A DNA stretch of 10,383 nucleotides, taken from assembly GCA_003456055.1 (NCBI GenBank), contig DMPG01000401.1, positions 5,771 through 16,153 on the forward strand. The letters run 5' to 3'. Below are positions 1-7,248 of this stretch, piece by piece (position 1 is the stretch's first letter; the number at the start of each line of letters is the position of its first letter). The stretch comes from Bacteroidota bacterium (GTDB lineage: Bacteria > Bacteroidota > Ignavibacteria > UBA10030 > UBA8401). A program made the position numbers and the translations under genes. The notes under the pieces were generated by a model. It saw nothing but the letters and a program-made list of their open reading frames with translations. It searched no databases and was not told where the DNA came from.

Positions 1-1416
1 ATGTGAAAATTCCGGAAGTTGCTGGGGTAACAACCGCTTTTGCATTTCCTGAGCAAGCATCAACTCACGCTGCAATCGTTCTTTTTCAAACGATCGTTCG
101 ATCAATCTCGCGTTCTCGATGGCAATCGCAACCTGATCCGCAAACCCGGAGAGGATATCAACATCATCTTGATCGAAACCGTATTCGATTTCTTTGGTCG
201 CGTATAAAATACCGATTACATTTTGGTGTGACAACAACGGAACAACAAGCAGCGAGCCAACTTTTCTCATTTTTGGCAGATGCTTCGTCCGCTTATCCGC
301 GCCTACATCGTCGATCATTAGAACTTTTTTTGTCTGGCAGATTATTTTACGGATCGACTTCTCGTCACCCGAAAGAATTGTCTCGATCTCTTCAACACTG
401 ATATTTTTATATGACATCAAGCCGCTTTTGTGGAACGAACCTTCCGAGGGAATAATCTCCAACCAAACACTTGCGGCTTGGATAACTTCTGTCGTCATCT
501 TCGTCGCCGTTTCGGCAAGATCTTTCAGATCGAACACTTGAGTGATGAGTCGGCTGAGATTGTGAAGTGAGCTGATCTCGTATTGTTTTCTATCGAACGC
601 TTCAGCAGTAGGAAGATGAAATAATGTACTGCTGAACGACATTCCAAAATAGACGGCACCCAATGTTGATGTAAGTTGAAGGAATGTGAAGAGCGCAGAA
701 CTATAATAGTGAATTCCTTTTTCAGTCCATCCTCCTTCTTCACTTGAGATAATGATCAGGATGACGAGGAAACCGAAAAATGATAAAAGAGAATAAAGCA
801 GTGAATAAATCTTTTCCCGTCTCGGCAGGTAAGCAATCCATGCTAAACGAAAAGAATTGACGATGATCATCACTATTGCAATAACCGTAAATATTTTACT
901 GATGATCGCTTCTTCCAACGGTTTATTCATTAACTGCGAGAGCGAAGCGACAAGTATACTGCCGGCAAGAATAAGGAAATTTCGTAGTGTCGTTTTTTTC
1001 CTTTTATACAATATTAAATCTTTTATGAAGAGGATCGTCACTATAGAGAATACTGCCGAAATGAAACTGATAATTGACGAGAAGAAAATTGTTTGATAAT
1101 CCTGCGGGAATAGCGTTAGATCTCTGGTTTTAAATCCATTAAGCGGTAACAGGCTAATGATAAGATATGATGCTAGAAAAATTCCGGCGGATACAGCAAC
1201 CGATCCGATACTTTGGACTATACCGCGTTGTTTTTCTTTTTTAATGATGGAAATGAAGAAATAAACGGAAAGAAAGGAAAGTAAAATACAAACAGTACGC
1301 AACTGCTGCAGAACCGATGTATCAAGGTCTACACTTTTCGTAGCTGCATTGATAAAGAAGACAATAGCAGATAATATAAATGCTCCTAACAGGAGCAGGA
1401 TTTTTCTAAGACGCAT
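1..1416 (-). CDS. Membrane-anchored GAF / SpoIIE-type (RsbU-like) serine phosphatase, N-terminal part
   Basis: An uninterrupted frame of 472 codons begins at ATG 1416-1414 and leaves the window at base 1, so the C-terminus is missing. Residues 1-262 contain about eight hydrophobic segments (about 5-24, 41-58, 68-91, 109-131, 146-162, 171-197, 203-223, 238-260). Residues 280-440 read as a GAF domain: the run ISSLHNLSRLITQVFDL opens it, SLLVVPLLSHQNVIGILYATK is its central strand pair, and FADQVAIAIENARL is the closing helix. A charged helix at 440-460 then leads into ELMLAQEMQKRLLPQQLP, the typical entry to PP2C/SpoIIE phosphatase domains of the RsbU kind. Such proteins usually dephosphorylate an anti-sigma-factor antagonist in a partner-switching pathway. 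The catalytic Asp residues lie outside the window, so activity is inferred. The start is the first ATG after an in-frame TAA at 1428-1426; no strong ribosome site is visible. Confidence 0.85.
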   Translation of the reverse strand, partial: MRLRKILLLLGAFILSAIVFFINAATKSVDLDTSVLQQLRTVCILLSFLSVYFFISIIKKEKQRGIVQSIGSVAVSAGIFLASYLIISLLPLNGFKTRDLTLFPQDYQTIFFSSIISFISAVFSIVTILFIKDLILYKRKKTTLRNFLILAGSILVASLSQLMNKPLEEAIISKIFTVIAIVMIIVNSFRLAWIAYLPRREKIYSLLYSLLSFFGFLVILIIISSEEGGWTEKGIHYYSSALFTFLQLTSTLGAVYFGMSFSSTLFHLPTAEAFDRKQYEISSLHNLSRLITQVFDLKDLAETATKMTTEVIQAASVWLEIIPSEGSFHKSGLMSYKNISVEEIETILSGDEKSIRKIICQTKKVLMIDDVGADKRTKHLPKMRKVGSLLVVPLLSHQNVIGILYATKEIEYGFDQDDVDILSGFADQVAIAIENARLIERSFEKERLQRELMLAQEMQKRLLPQQLPEFSH

Positions 1417-1547
1417 TGAAAATTGTTAAGTGAAATGCCGTTCAATGGTTCGGAAATTACAATGAAAAGTTGCAAAAGGCATTTCAAAGTAGAAAAATAT
1501 CACTTCATTTACAACGCACGATCTTTAGCATTCATAACAGATTTTCA

Positions 1548-1576
1548 TTGTTTTTACAGACGTTTTGCATTATATT
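1548..1576 (+). promoter_or_regulatory. Possible promoter of the 1758-4234 gene pair
   Basis: TTGTTT at 1548-1553 and TATATT at 1571-1576 are separated by 17 bases, a sigma-70-like arrangement with a good -10 and a weak -35. Transcription would start near 1583 and place the whole palindromic repeat at 1598-1735 in the 5' leader. Such matches arise often by chance in AT-rich DNA, and Bacteroidota use other consensus elements, so this is tentative. Confidence 0.25.
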
Positions 1577-1597
1577 TTGTCCTTGAACTACTTTACT

Positions 1598-1735
1598 GAG
1601 ACATCTGAAAAATTGGTTGTCTATTGTCATTCTGAACGAAGTGAAGAATCTCGTTTTTAATTTTGAATGAAAAACAAGATTCTTCGTCGCTACGCTCCTC
1701 AGAATGACATTGATGTGAGATTTTTCAGATGTCTC
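1598..1735. repeat. Palindromic dispersed-repeat element (MITE/REP-like), two nested arms
   Basis: The outer arms are a perfect 16-bp inverted repeat: GAGACATCTGAAAAAT at 1598-1613 and its reverse complement at 1720-1735. Inside is a second, imperfect pair. TGTCATTCTGA near 1626-1636 pairs with TCAGAATGACA near 1699-1709, and GAAGAATCT at 1643-1651 pairs with AGATTCTTC near 1678-1686. The right inner arm carries about six extra bases. No reading frame is present. The inner arm belongs to the GTCATT...GAAG family of dispersed repeats that I know from several bacterial phyla; a related copy starts at 10360. Copy number in this genome cannot be seen from the window. Confidence 0.75.
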
Positions 1736-1744
1736 TTATTCTTA

Positions 1745-1750
1745 AATAGG
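1745..1750 (+). promoter_or_regulatory. Weak ribosome binding site deciding the start at 1758
   Basis: AATAGG ends seven bases before ATG 1758. A TTG two codons further up (1752) is in frame but would sit directly on this site, so ATG 1758 is the better start. Confidence 0.45.
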
Positions 1751-1757
1751 TTTGTTA

Positions 1758-2843
1758 ATGTGGAAAACTACTGAAGGCAGCACCGCTCGTTTGATCCAGC
1801 TTTGCGTAGGATATTTTTTTTTCTATGTAATTACCGGAATCAGTGTAAAATATTTTACCGGAAGTTCGCTGCTTGGTTATCCGGGAATGGAAGAGATACA
1901 ATATTTGGTTTATAGCACTATCGGTGGAAATCTTATTGCCCTTTCAGTTGTGTTGGTTCTTCGCTGGTATCATCTACACTCAAATAAAATCATTACATGG
2001 GGAAAACTGAAATTCCCCCAGGAAATTCTCTACATCATTCCTTCCGGTATTTGCACTGCAGTTGTCATTCCCACAACAACGTTGATGTATCTGCTGCCGA
2101 TCTCTGTTATGGTAGCAATGGTGATCATGCGTGCAAGTGTAATCATCATCAGTCGAATAGTTGATGCGATACAAATTCGTCAAGGGATATTGAAAAAAAG
2201 TGTGTACGTGGAAGAAAATATTGCGGTGCTGTTCGCTCTTTTTGCTGCAGCGATTAATATCTTTTACGTTGGTCCCGGTGATTTTGATTTTGTTCATTCA
2301 CCTGCAGCGGTAATCATTTTGGGAAGTTATATCGTCGCGTATTCTATCCGTATATATATCATGAACTATTATAAGAATACACGCGCAAACGGTGTAAAAC
2401 TTGATAACAACGGATTTTTTGCCATTGAACAGATTGCGGCATCAGTTGTAATGTTCGGTGCCGGTTATATTCTGTTCAATTCATCAACATGGTTTGAAAC
2501 AACGAATGAACAGTTGGTCATCTTCAGAGATTCAATTGCCTTGCCTCATCCGGATTGGTGGTTTGCAATCATTGCCGGAACGGCATTCGGTATGGTGGCG
2601 TTCTTTTCGGTGTTTATTTTTATGTTCAAAGGAAGGACGGCAACATTTGCCGGACTCGTCAATCGGTTGACATCGCTTGTTGCGGGAACCGGCGCAACAT
2701 TGGTTTCATATTTTTTGTTTCAAGGAACGTTCCCTAAAACCCAAGACTGGGTTTCCCTGGTATTTATTTTGATAGCAGTTGCATTCCTGTCACGCGCAGA
2801 AAAAAAACGAACACGAGAACTTACCATAGCGAAAGAGATCTAA
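1758..2843 (+). CDS. Ten-helix integral membrane protein, EamA/DMT transporter-like
   Basis: A 361-residue protein made almost entirely of hydrophobic helices, about ten in number (roughly 12-34, 50-70, 90-112, 114-138, 153-172, 181-203, 222-240, 266-290, 297-320, 329-345), with a basic C-terminal tail (AEKKRTRELTIAKE). Helix number, length and the last unit (AGLVNRLTSLVAGTGATLVS, a short loop, then a final helix ending in SRAEKKR) resemble the second half of EamA-type drug/metabolite transporters, which are inner-membrane exporters or importers of small metabolites. No substrate-defining motif is recognisable, so the family call is by architecture only. ATG 1758 is preferred over TTG 1752. 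The next gene follows after 53 bases on the same strand, which suggests co-transcription with the peptide transporter. A family of unnamed membrane proteins specific to this phylum is the alternative. Confidence 0.6.
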   Translation: MWKTTEGSTARLIQLCVGYFFFYVITGISVKYFTGSSLLGYPGMEEIQYLVYSTIGGNLIALSVVLVLRWYHLHSNKIITWGKLKFPQEILYIIPSGICTAVVIPTTTLMYLLPISVMVAMVIMRASVIIISRIVDAIQIRQGILKKSVYVEENIAVLFALFAAAINIFYVGPGDFDFVHSPAAVIILGSYIVAYSIRIYIMNYYKNTRANGVKLDNNGFFAIEQIAASVVMFGAGYILFNSSTWFETTNEQLVIFRDSIALPHPDWWFAIIAGTAFGMVAFFSVFIFMFKGRTATFAGLVNRLTSLVAGTGATLVSYFLFQGTFPKTQDWVSLVFILIAVAFLSRAEKKRTRELTIAKEI

Positions 2844-2896
2844 AACGAATTAACAGAATCGTCTCTGCATTCCAAACATCATTGTAAAAGGAAATA

Positions 2897-4234
2897 ATGG
2901 CAGAAAAAAAAGAAACGCTAAAGCCCACCTGGAAGTTTAACCGCGTATTTTGGACAGGCAATATTGTAGAACTATTTGAACGTTCGGCATATTATGCAAT
3001 GTTCATTTCAATTACACTCTATCTATCGCGTGTTGTTGGATACGACGATATATGGGCGGCATGGATTGGAGGTGCATTTTCTGCTGGAATGTTTTTCCTT
3101 CCTCCATTTACCGGAGCACTTGCAGATAAAATCGGATTTCGAAAAGCAATCTTGCTTGCATTCTCGCTTCTGTTTATCGGATACTTCACTCTTGGTTTGC
3201 TTCCTTACAAAGAAACAGTGATCCCTGCTCTTATTATTACAATGTTTGGCGGTTCGTTCATTAAATCAATTATTACGGGAACAGTTGCAAAAAATACCAC
3301 CATAGAGACTCGCGCACGCGGATATTCTATTTTCTACGGAATGATCAATATCGGTTCCTTTCTGGGAAAAACGTTCGCCTATCCATTGCGGTTAGAATGG
3401 GGTGTCGCATCAATTAATTATTATTCAGCATTTCTTGCATTTATTGCGTTGGTAACGGTTTTCTTCTTTTATAAATCAACATCACCGATAGATGAAAATG
3501 GAAAATCATTCAGCGAAGTATGGGCTGGATTCATTCGCGTAGTAAAGAATGTTCGTCTTGTAATGTTGATCACAATCGTCACTGGATTTTGGATCATTCA
3601 ACAGCAGATGTACGCGACGATGCCAAAATATGTTCTGCGATTGGTCGGCGAAGGAGCGTCTCCGGAATGGATTGCAAATGTGAATCCATTTGTTGTGGTG
3701 CTGTCGGTGGTCTTCATTACACAGTTGATGAAAAAAAGAAAAGCAATCACTTCAATGACGGTTGGAATGTTTATCATGCCATTTTCAGCAATCGCAATGG
3801 CAAGCGGTTCTGTCATACAGCATTCTATCGGGAATGAAATTTCGATCTTCGGATTGTTTACTGCGCATCCCATTACCCTGATGATGATTGTTGGGATTAT
3901 CTTTCAAGGTCTGGCGGAAAGTTTTATCTCTCCGCGTTACTATGAATTCTTCTCGCTCCAGGCGCCAAAAGGAGAAGAAGGTTTATATCTTGGATTCGGT
4001 CATCTTCATTCGTTTCTTGCTTCTCTGCTCGGATTTGGGCTCTCAGGATATTTGCTGACGAACTATTGTCCTGATCCCAAAACACTTTCACCGGAAATGC
4101 TTGTTCACGCGTACGACAATGCACATTACATCTGGTATTATTTTTCGGTGATTGGATTTTTTGCCGGAATAGGATTGATTGTATATCAGTGGGTGGTACG
4201 GCGAGTGGATAACAAACCTGTTCAAAATAATTGA
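2897..4234 (+). CDS. POT/PTR2-family proton-coupled peptide transporter (MFS)
   Basis: A 445-residue polytopic protein with marks of the proton-dependent oligopeptide transporter family. Helix 1 carries VELFERSAYYAM with the proton-coupling ExxER motif (E25, E28, R29) and Y32/Y33. The MFS loop motif is GALADKIGFRK (73-83). The PTR2-type signature FYGMINIGSFLG is at 146-157, with NP in helix 7 (N263-P264). In helix 10, E341 is followed by SPRYYEF, matching the family's E...SP pattern. The predicted role is uptake of di- and tripeptides across the inner membrane, driven by protons. The basic N-terminus and about 12 helices fit; bacterial members are typically somewhat longer (about 480-520), so its loops are short. 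A ribosome site AAAAGGA (2886-2892) precedes ATG. The secreted peptidases encoded at 5654-9366 fit a peptide-import role, though they are not in the same operon. Substrate is inferred from family only. Confidence 0.85.
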   Translation: MAEKKETLKPTWKFNRVFWTGNIVELFERSAYYAMFISITLYLSRVVGYDDIWAAWIGGAFSAGMFFLPPFTGALADKIGFRKAILLAFSLLFIGYFTLGLLPYKETVIPALIITMFGGSFIKSIITGTVAKNTTIETRARGYSIFYGMINIGSFLGKTFAYPLRLEWGVASINYYSAFLAFIALVTVFFFYKSTSPIDENGKSFSEVWAGFIRVVKNVRLVMLITIVTGFWIIQQQMYATMPKYVLRLVGEGASPEWIANVNPFVVVLSVVFITQLMKKRKAITSMTVGMFIMPFSAIAMASGSVIQHSIGNEISIFGLFTAHPITLMMIVGIIFQGLAESFISPRYYEFFSLQAPKGEEGLYLGFGHLHSFLASLLGFGLSGYLLTNYCPDPKTLSPEMLVHAYDNAHYIWYYFSVIGFFAGIGLIVYQWVVRRVDNKPVQNN

Positions 4235-4261
4235 ACCGTTCGTACCACACGAACGGTTCAA
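4231..4261. terminator. Bidirectional hairpin terminator between convergent genes
   Basis: A perfect 13-bp stem (TTGAACCGTTCGT, loop ACCAC, ACGAACGGTTCAA) lies between the 3' ends of the peptide transporter and the P-loop gene and overlaps the transporter's TGA stop (4232-4234). On the minus strand the stem is followed by TTATTTTG, a fair U-rich tail. On the plus strand the tail is poor (TATTAAAAAAA), so it probably works better for the minus-strand gene. Confidence 0.75.
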
Positions 4262-4273
4262 TATTAAAAAAAT

Positions 4274-4987
4274 CTATTTCTTCACATTCCAGAGTTTAGC
4301 TGTTGCCCGTTCCAACTCCGCTTCGATCAGTTTTGGATCATGTGTTTTTTCAGGCATATTTTCGAAGACGACGTATGGAACTTTATGTCCGCGTATTTCG
4401 ATGTGTGTTGGATTTTTCGCTTCGATCTTTTCCCAATCATTGATCTTGTAATAGAAATCCATTTTTTCATCAGGAAGCGAATGATACAGAATTGAATCTT
4501 CCTGTCCGGGACGTGCACGGCGTCTGTTCTTTCGAACGGATTCTTCGTATGGAACTTTGATATAGACGAGCGACGCTTTACTCAACATTTCGTCGGAAAG
4601 AAATGACATTGCATTGACGATTCCATTCTCTCCGCCTCGGGCAAATTCTACCAATGAAGTCATCTTAGTATGATATTCAGGATCTTTCATCACTTTTTTC
4701 TGATAATCCAACGCAAGACGTTTCATATAAAGATCCCAGATGTATTGATCCTTGAACCAATATTTTTCATCACTCCATACGCGTGGTTTACCCATTTGCG
4801 TCATCAAATCGTCTAGTTCGAAAGTCTCCCAAACGTATGTGAAATCATCCAATTCTTCAAAGTTTGCAATATGGAATTTTTCCAACCGAACGATCGGATC
4901 GCATTTTTTTAAGAAATCGATCACCTCGGATTTGCCCGCGGCTGGTCTGCCGGTGATGATGAGAATTGGGAAATGATTATTTGCCAT
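4274..4987 (-). CDS. P-loop NTPase, kinase-like, unknown substrate
   Basis: A 237-residue soluble protein opening with a beta strand and a Walker A loop, ILIITGRPAAGKSE (G13 to S20, with K19 and S20 for nucleotide phosphate and magnesium). The P-loop at the very N-terminus, the length, and an Arg-rich stretch RKNRRRARPGQEDS (152-165) that could be a lid over ATP resemble nucleoside or nucleotide kinases. I do not recognise a named family, and no base-recognition motif is evident. SLVEFARGGENG (111-122) may supply the Walker B-like or acceptor-site acid (E114). A strong ribosome site AAGGAG (4994-4999, minus strand) sits six bases from ATG, the best in the window. The gene is monocistronic here, convergent with the peptide transporter and divergent from the YbaK-type gene. 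The reaction cannot be named from the sequence. Confidence 0.8.
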   Translation of the reverse strand: MANNHFPILIITGRPAAGKSEVIDFLKKCDPIVRLEKFHIANFEELDDFTYVWETFELDDLMTQMGKPRVWSDEKYWFKDQYIWDLYMKRLALDYQKKVMKDPEYHTKMTSLVEFARGGENGIVNAMSFLSDEMLSKASLVYIKVPYEESVRKNRRRARPGQEDSILYHSLPDEKMDFYYKINDWEKIEAKNPTHIEIRGHKVPYVVFENMPEKTHDPKLIEAELERATAKLWNVKK

Positions 4988-5042
4988 AAGATGCTCCTTG
5001 AAAAATGAAATGATAATATTGTCAGTTTCGGATGAAATTTGG

Positions 5043-5074
5043 TTAGAAAGATACGAATAAAAACTCTATTTTTG
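5043..5074 (+). promoter_or_regulatory. Possible Bacteroidota-type promoter before the YbaK-type gene
   Basis: TATTTTTG at 5067-5074 is an exact match to the TAnnTTTG -7 element known from Bacteroidota. A TTAG at 5043-5046, 20 bases upstream, is a near match to the TTTG -33 element. It would give a leader of about 30 bases before ATG 5113. It depends on the organism really using this consensus. Confidence 0.3.
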
Positions 5075-5112
5075 AATGAAGTGTTTCAATTATTATTGTT
5101 TGAAAGATTACA

Positions 5113-5589
5113 ATGAGCCTTTTTGCGAATATTTGCACATTACTTATAGACCGAAATATCGCGTTTCGGACAATTCATCATCAGCCCACCTTCACTTCGG
5201 AGGAATCAGCAGCGGCACGCGGAGAAGAAGTGAAGATTGGCGGGAAAGCCTTGCTGATGAAAGTGGATAATGAATTCAAACTATTTGTGATCAGTGCTTC
5301 GTTAAAAGCAGATTCAAAAAAGATCAAACACTATTGCAAAGCAAAAAGCATCCGCTTTGCCTCAAAAGAAGAACTCTTCGAATTGACAACACTTGTTCCC
5401 GGCTCGGTCCCGCCGTTCGGAAGACCGATTTTGAATTTTGATCTCTTTGTTGATTCATCAGTTGTGGAAAATGAAAAGATCGCCTTTAATGCTGGTTCAC
5501 TTACTGATTCGATCGTTATGAAAACTTCTGATTATCTTTCGTTGTCGAACGCAGTCGTATTTTCGTTCTCACAAATTGATACCGATTGA
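5113..5589 (+). CDS. YbaK/EbsC-type aminoacyl-tRNA deacylase (free-standing editing domain)
   Basis: A 158-residue single-domain protein with the conserved pattern of the YbaK/prolyl-tRNA editing family: ESAAARGEEVKIGGKALLMK (31-50) with the probable catalytic Lys at K45, LFVISASLKADSKK (57-70), RFASKEELFELTTLVPGSVP (81-100) continuing into PFG, and IAFNAGSLTDSIVMKTSDYL (123-142). These proteins hydrolyse mischarged tRNAs, for example Cys- or Ala-tRNA(Pro), in trans in the cytoplasm. Which mischarged tRNA this one clears cannot be told. T93 occupies a place where Gly is usual (TGxxPGxVPPFG), a mild deviation. The ribosome site before ATG 5113 is weak (GAAAGA). It lies 64 bases upstream of the M14 peptidase gene on the same strand, so it may be partly co-transcribed, but a separate promoter between them is possible. 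Confidence 0.85.
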   Translation: MSLFANICTLLIDRNIAFRTIHHQPTFTSEESAAARGEEVKIGGKALLMKVDNEFKLFVISASLKADSKKIKHYCKAKSIRFASKEELFELTTLVPGSVPPFGRPILNFDLFVDSSVVENEKIAFNAGSLTDSIVMKTSDYLSLSNAVVFSFSQIDTD

Positions 5590-5596
5590 TATTGTG

Positions 5597-5625
5597 TTGT
5601 GGCGTCGAAGAATTCAAAGTATATT
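5597..5625 (+). promoter_or_regulatory. Possible promoter of the secreted peptidase pair
   Basis: TTGTGG (5597-5602) and TATATT (5620-5625) are spaced by 17 bases. Transcription would begin near 5632, about 20 bases before the M14 start codon. If real, the two peptidases form their own unit separate from the YbaK-type gene. Confidence 0.25.
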
Positions 5626-5644
5626 CTTTTATCAATATAATTTT

Positions 5645-5650
5645 AGAGGA
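5645..5650 (+). promoter_or_regulatory. Ribosome binding site fixing the M14 peptidase start
   Basis: AGAGGA lies three bases before ATG 5654. The frame is open for 26 codons further up, but those residues (Arg- and Tyr-rich, overlapping the YbaK-type gene) are not a signal peptide, whereas the protein from 5654 starts with a clean one. Confidence 0.6.
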
Positions 5651-5653
5651 ATA

Positions 5654-7225
5654 ATGACAACTGTAAAGAAACTTTTTCTCCTTCTCACCTGCATTTCCAT
5701 TTCATTCTCCCAACTCACCAGACCAGAAAAGTCCAACTACGAAGAGACTTCGCGGTATCAGGATGTGATCGATTTTATTGACGCATTGAAGATCGACGGG
5801 AAAAAATTGAAGCAGACCACTCTTGGATATTCCACTCAAGGAAAACGTCTGCCGATGATCGTGTACGGAGATGTCACTGATACAAAACCGGAAACAATTC
5901 GGAAGTCGGGTAAATTAGTGGTGTATATTCAAGGAAATATTCACGCCGGTGAAGTGGAAGGAAAAGAAGCGATGCTGGAATTGCTTCGCGAATTGAAAGC
6001 AGGCAAGCATGCTGAGTGGAGAAAAAACCTTGTTCTATTGGTTGTTCCAATCTTCAATGCTGACGGAAACGATATGATCAGTTTATATAATCGCCCTTGG
6101 CAGCACGGACCGATTGCCGGAATGGGACAGCGCGCAAACGGACAGGGACTTGATCTGAATCGTGATCACATGAAATTAGAAACGCCCGAAGTAGTTTCAT
6201 TTGTGAAGATGTTGAATGAATATGATCCGTATATGACGATCGATCTTCATACGACCAATGGATCGTTCCATGGATATCACATTACCTATAGCTTTGCAGT
6301 GAATCCGGTCATCGATCAGACGCTGGATGATTTCACTCGCAATGTTTTTTTCCCTAACGTTGAACGACGAGTTGAATCAGAACATTGGCGCACCCATCGG
6401 TATGGAGATTATCTTGAAAAAACACCAGCCGGAAAACCTGGCTACTATTATTGGGCAAGTGAACCGCGTTTCAACAGCAATTATGTCGGGTTTAGAAATC
6501 GTTTAGCGATACTGAGCGAATCATACTCCTATATCTCATTTCAACAGCGAATCGCTTCAACCAAATCGCTCGTGGTGAACATTCTTGATGTAGCAAATAC
6601 CGATTCAAAATCTATTAAAGAAACGATCCGCAAAGCGGATGAGGCAGCAACGAATATCAGAACATTCGATTCGCTTGCCGTAAGAGCGGAAATCGTAGAA
6701 TCAAATCCTGCCCAAGAAATACTTCTTGCAGCCGCGAAAGAAGAACGAAATCCGTACAGCAACGAGATCATGTATTTGATGAACGAAGACAGTCTAAAGA
6801 AGATCGTCACTGCCGAATTCTATTCATCCAGAGCTACAAAAAAAGCGAAAGTTCCTGTTCAGTATTACATTCCCGATTCATTAGAGGATGTGATTACTCT
6901 GCTGCGCGGACATGGAATCCGGCTGACGATGCTCAAAAAGGAAGAGCGAAAGAACATTCAACGATTTGCAATAGGGGAAAATAAAACAGCGGAACGGGAG
7001 TTTCAAAAACATAAAATGAGGACGCTTAAAGGAACGTTCGAGCAAACGGAGATGATATTTCCTGCCGGAACATTTGTTGTTAAAATGAATCAGCCGTTGT
7101 CGCGCCTTGCATTCTATCTGCTTGAGCCGGAATCGGAAGATGGAATTGTTGCATGGAATTTTATGGATAAATATTTTGGAAATGGAAAGTATTACCCGAT
7201 TGTGAAACTGTGTGAATTATTTTGA
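5654..7225 (+). CDS. Secreted M14-family zinc carboxypeptidase
   Basis: A 523-residue protein with a signal peptide (KK followed by LFLLLTCISISFSQ, cleavage near residue 19) and a zinc-peptidase domain of the M14 (carboxypeptidase A) clan. The zinc ligands are visible as NIHAGE (H97, E100) and TIDLHTTNG (H199). DLNRD (N169, R170) supplies the substrate carboxylate contacts, and LAILSESYSY (E289) provides the general base. It should remove C-terminal residues from peptides in the periplasm or outside the cell. A roughly 200-residue region after the catalytic domain (about 310-523) ends in the short stretch GKYYPIVKLCELF and carries no recognised motif; related bacterial M14 proteins of this size have a similar extra domain. 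There is no lipobox Cys and no secretion-sorting C-terminal domain. It is followed after 23 bases by the prolyl oligopeptidase gene, so the two are very probably one transcript. Confidence 0.88.
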   Translation: MTTVKKLFLLLTCISISFSQLTRPEKSNYEETSRYQDVIDFIDALKIDGKKLKQTTLGYSTQGKRLPMIVYGDVTDTKPETIRKSGKLVVYIQGNIHAGEVEGKEAMLELLRELKAGKHAEWRKNLVLLVVPIFNADGNDMISLYNRPWQHGPIAGMGQRANGQGLDLNRDHMKLETPEVVSFVKMLNEYDPYMTIDLHTTNGSFHGYHITYSFAVNPVIDQTLDDFTRNVFFPNVERRVESEHWRTHRYGDYLEKTPAGKPGYYYWASEPRFNSNYVGFRNRLAILSESYSYISFQQRIASTKSLVVNILDVANTDSKSIKETIRKADEAATNIRTFDSLAVRAEIVESNPAQEILLAAAKEERNPYSNEIMYLMNEDSLKKIVTAEFYSSRATKKAKVPVQYYIPDSLEDVITLLRGHGIRLTMLKKEERKNIQRFAIGENKTAEREFQKHKMRTLKGTFEQTEMIFPAGTFVVKMNQPLSRLAFYLLEPESEDGIVAWNFMDKYFGNGKYYPIVKLCELF

Positions 7226-7248
7226 CCACCAATAACTAAAGGAATAGT

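Larger units (their letters stand above)
1417..1757. other. Non-coding gap between divergent genes
   Basis: No reading frame here looks coding. The gap separates the divergent GAF/SpoIIE gene from the ten-helix membrane protein gene. Its left half (1417-1597) is AT-rich and should hold the promoters of both; only the plus-strand one could be proposed (1548-1576). Its right half is filled by a 138-bp palindromic repeat (1598-1735). Confidence 0.7.

Noticed and set aside
3..1096. Plus-strand open frames of 79 to 132 codons (3-401, 194-541, 857-1096)
   Set aside because: They lie antisense to the continuous 472-codon GAF/SpoIIE frame and have unnatural compositions with no recognisable domain.
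1598..1735. Reading the palindromic repeat as a terminator or a CRISPR fragment
   Set aside because: No T-run follows the stem, there are no repeated units with spacers, and its arms match a dispersed repeat family instead.
1752..1757. Upstream TTG start for the ten-helix membrane protein
   Set aside because: It adds only two residues and sits directly against the ribosome-site sequence; ATG 1758 has better spacing.
5636..5641. A perfect TATAAT before the M14 peptidase gene
   Set aside because: Transcription would start inside or after the ribosome site, leaving almost no leader.
5576..5653. A 26-residue N-terminal extension of the M14 peptidase
   Set aside because: It overlaps the YbaK-type gene and would bury the signal peptide, and AGAGGA marks ATG 5654 as the start.
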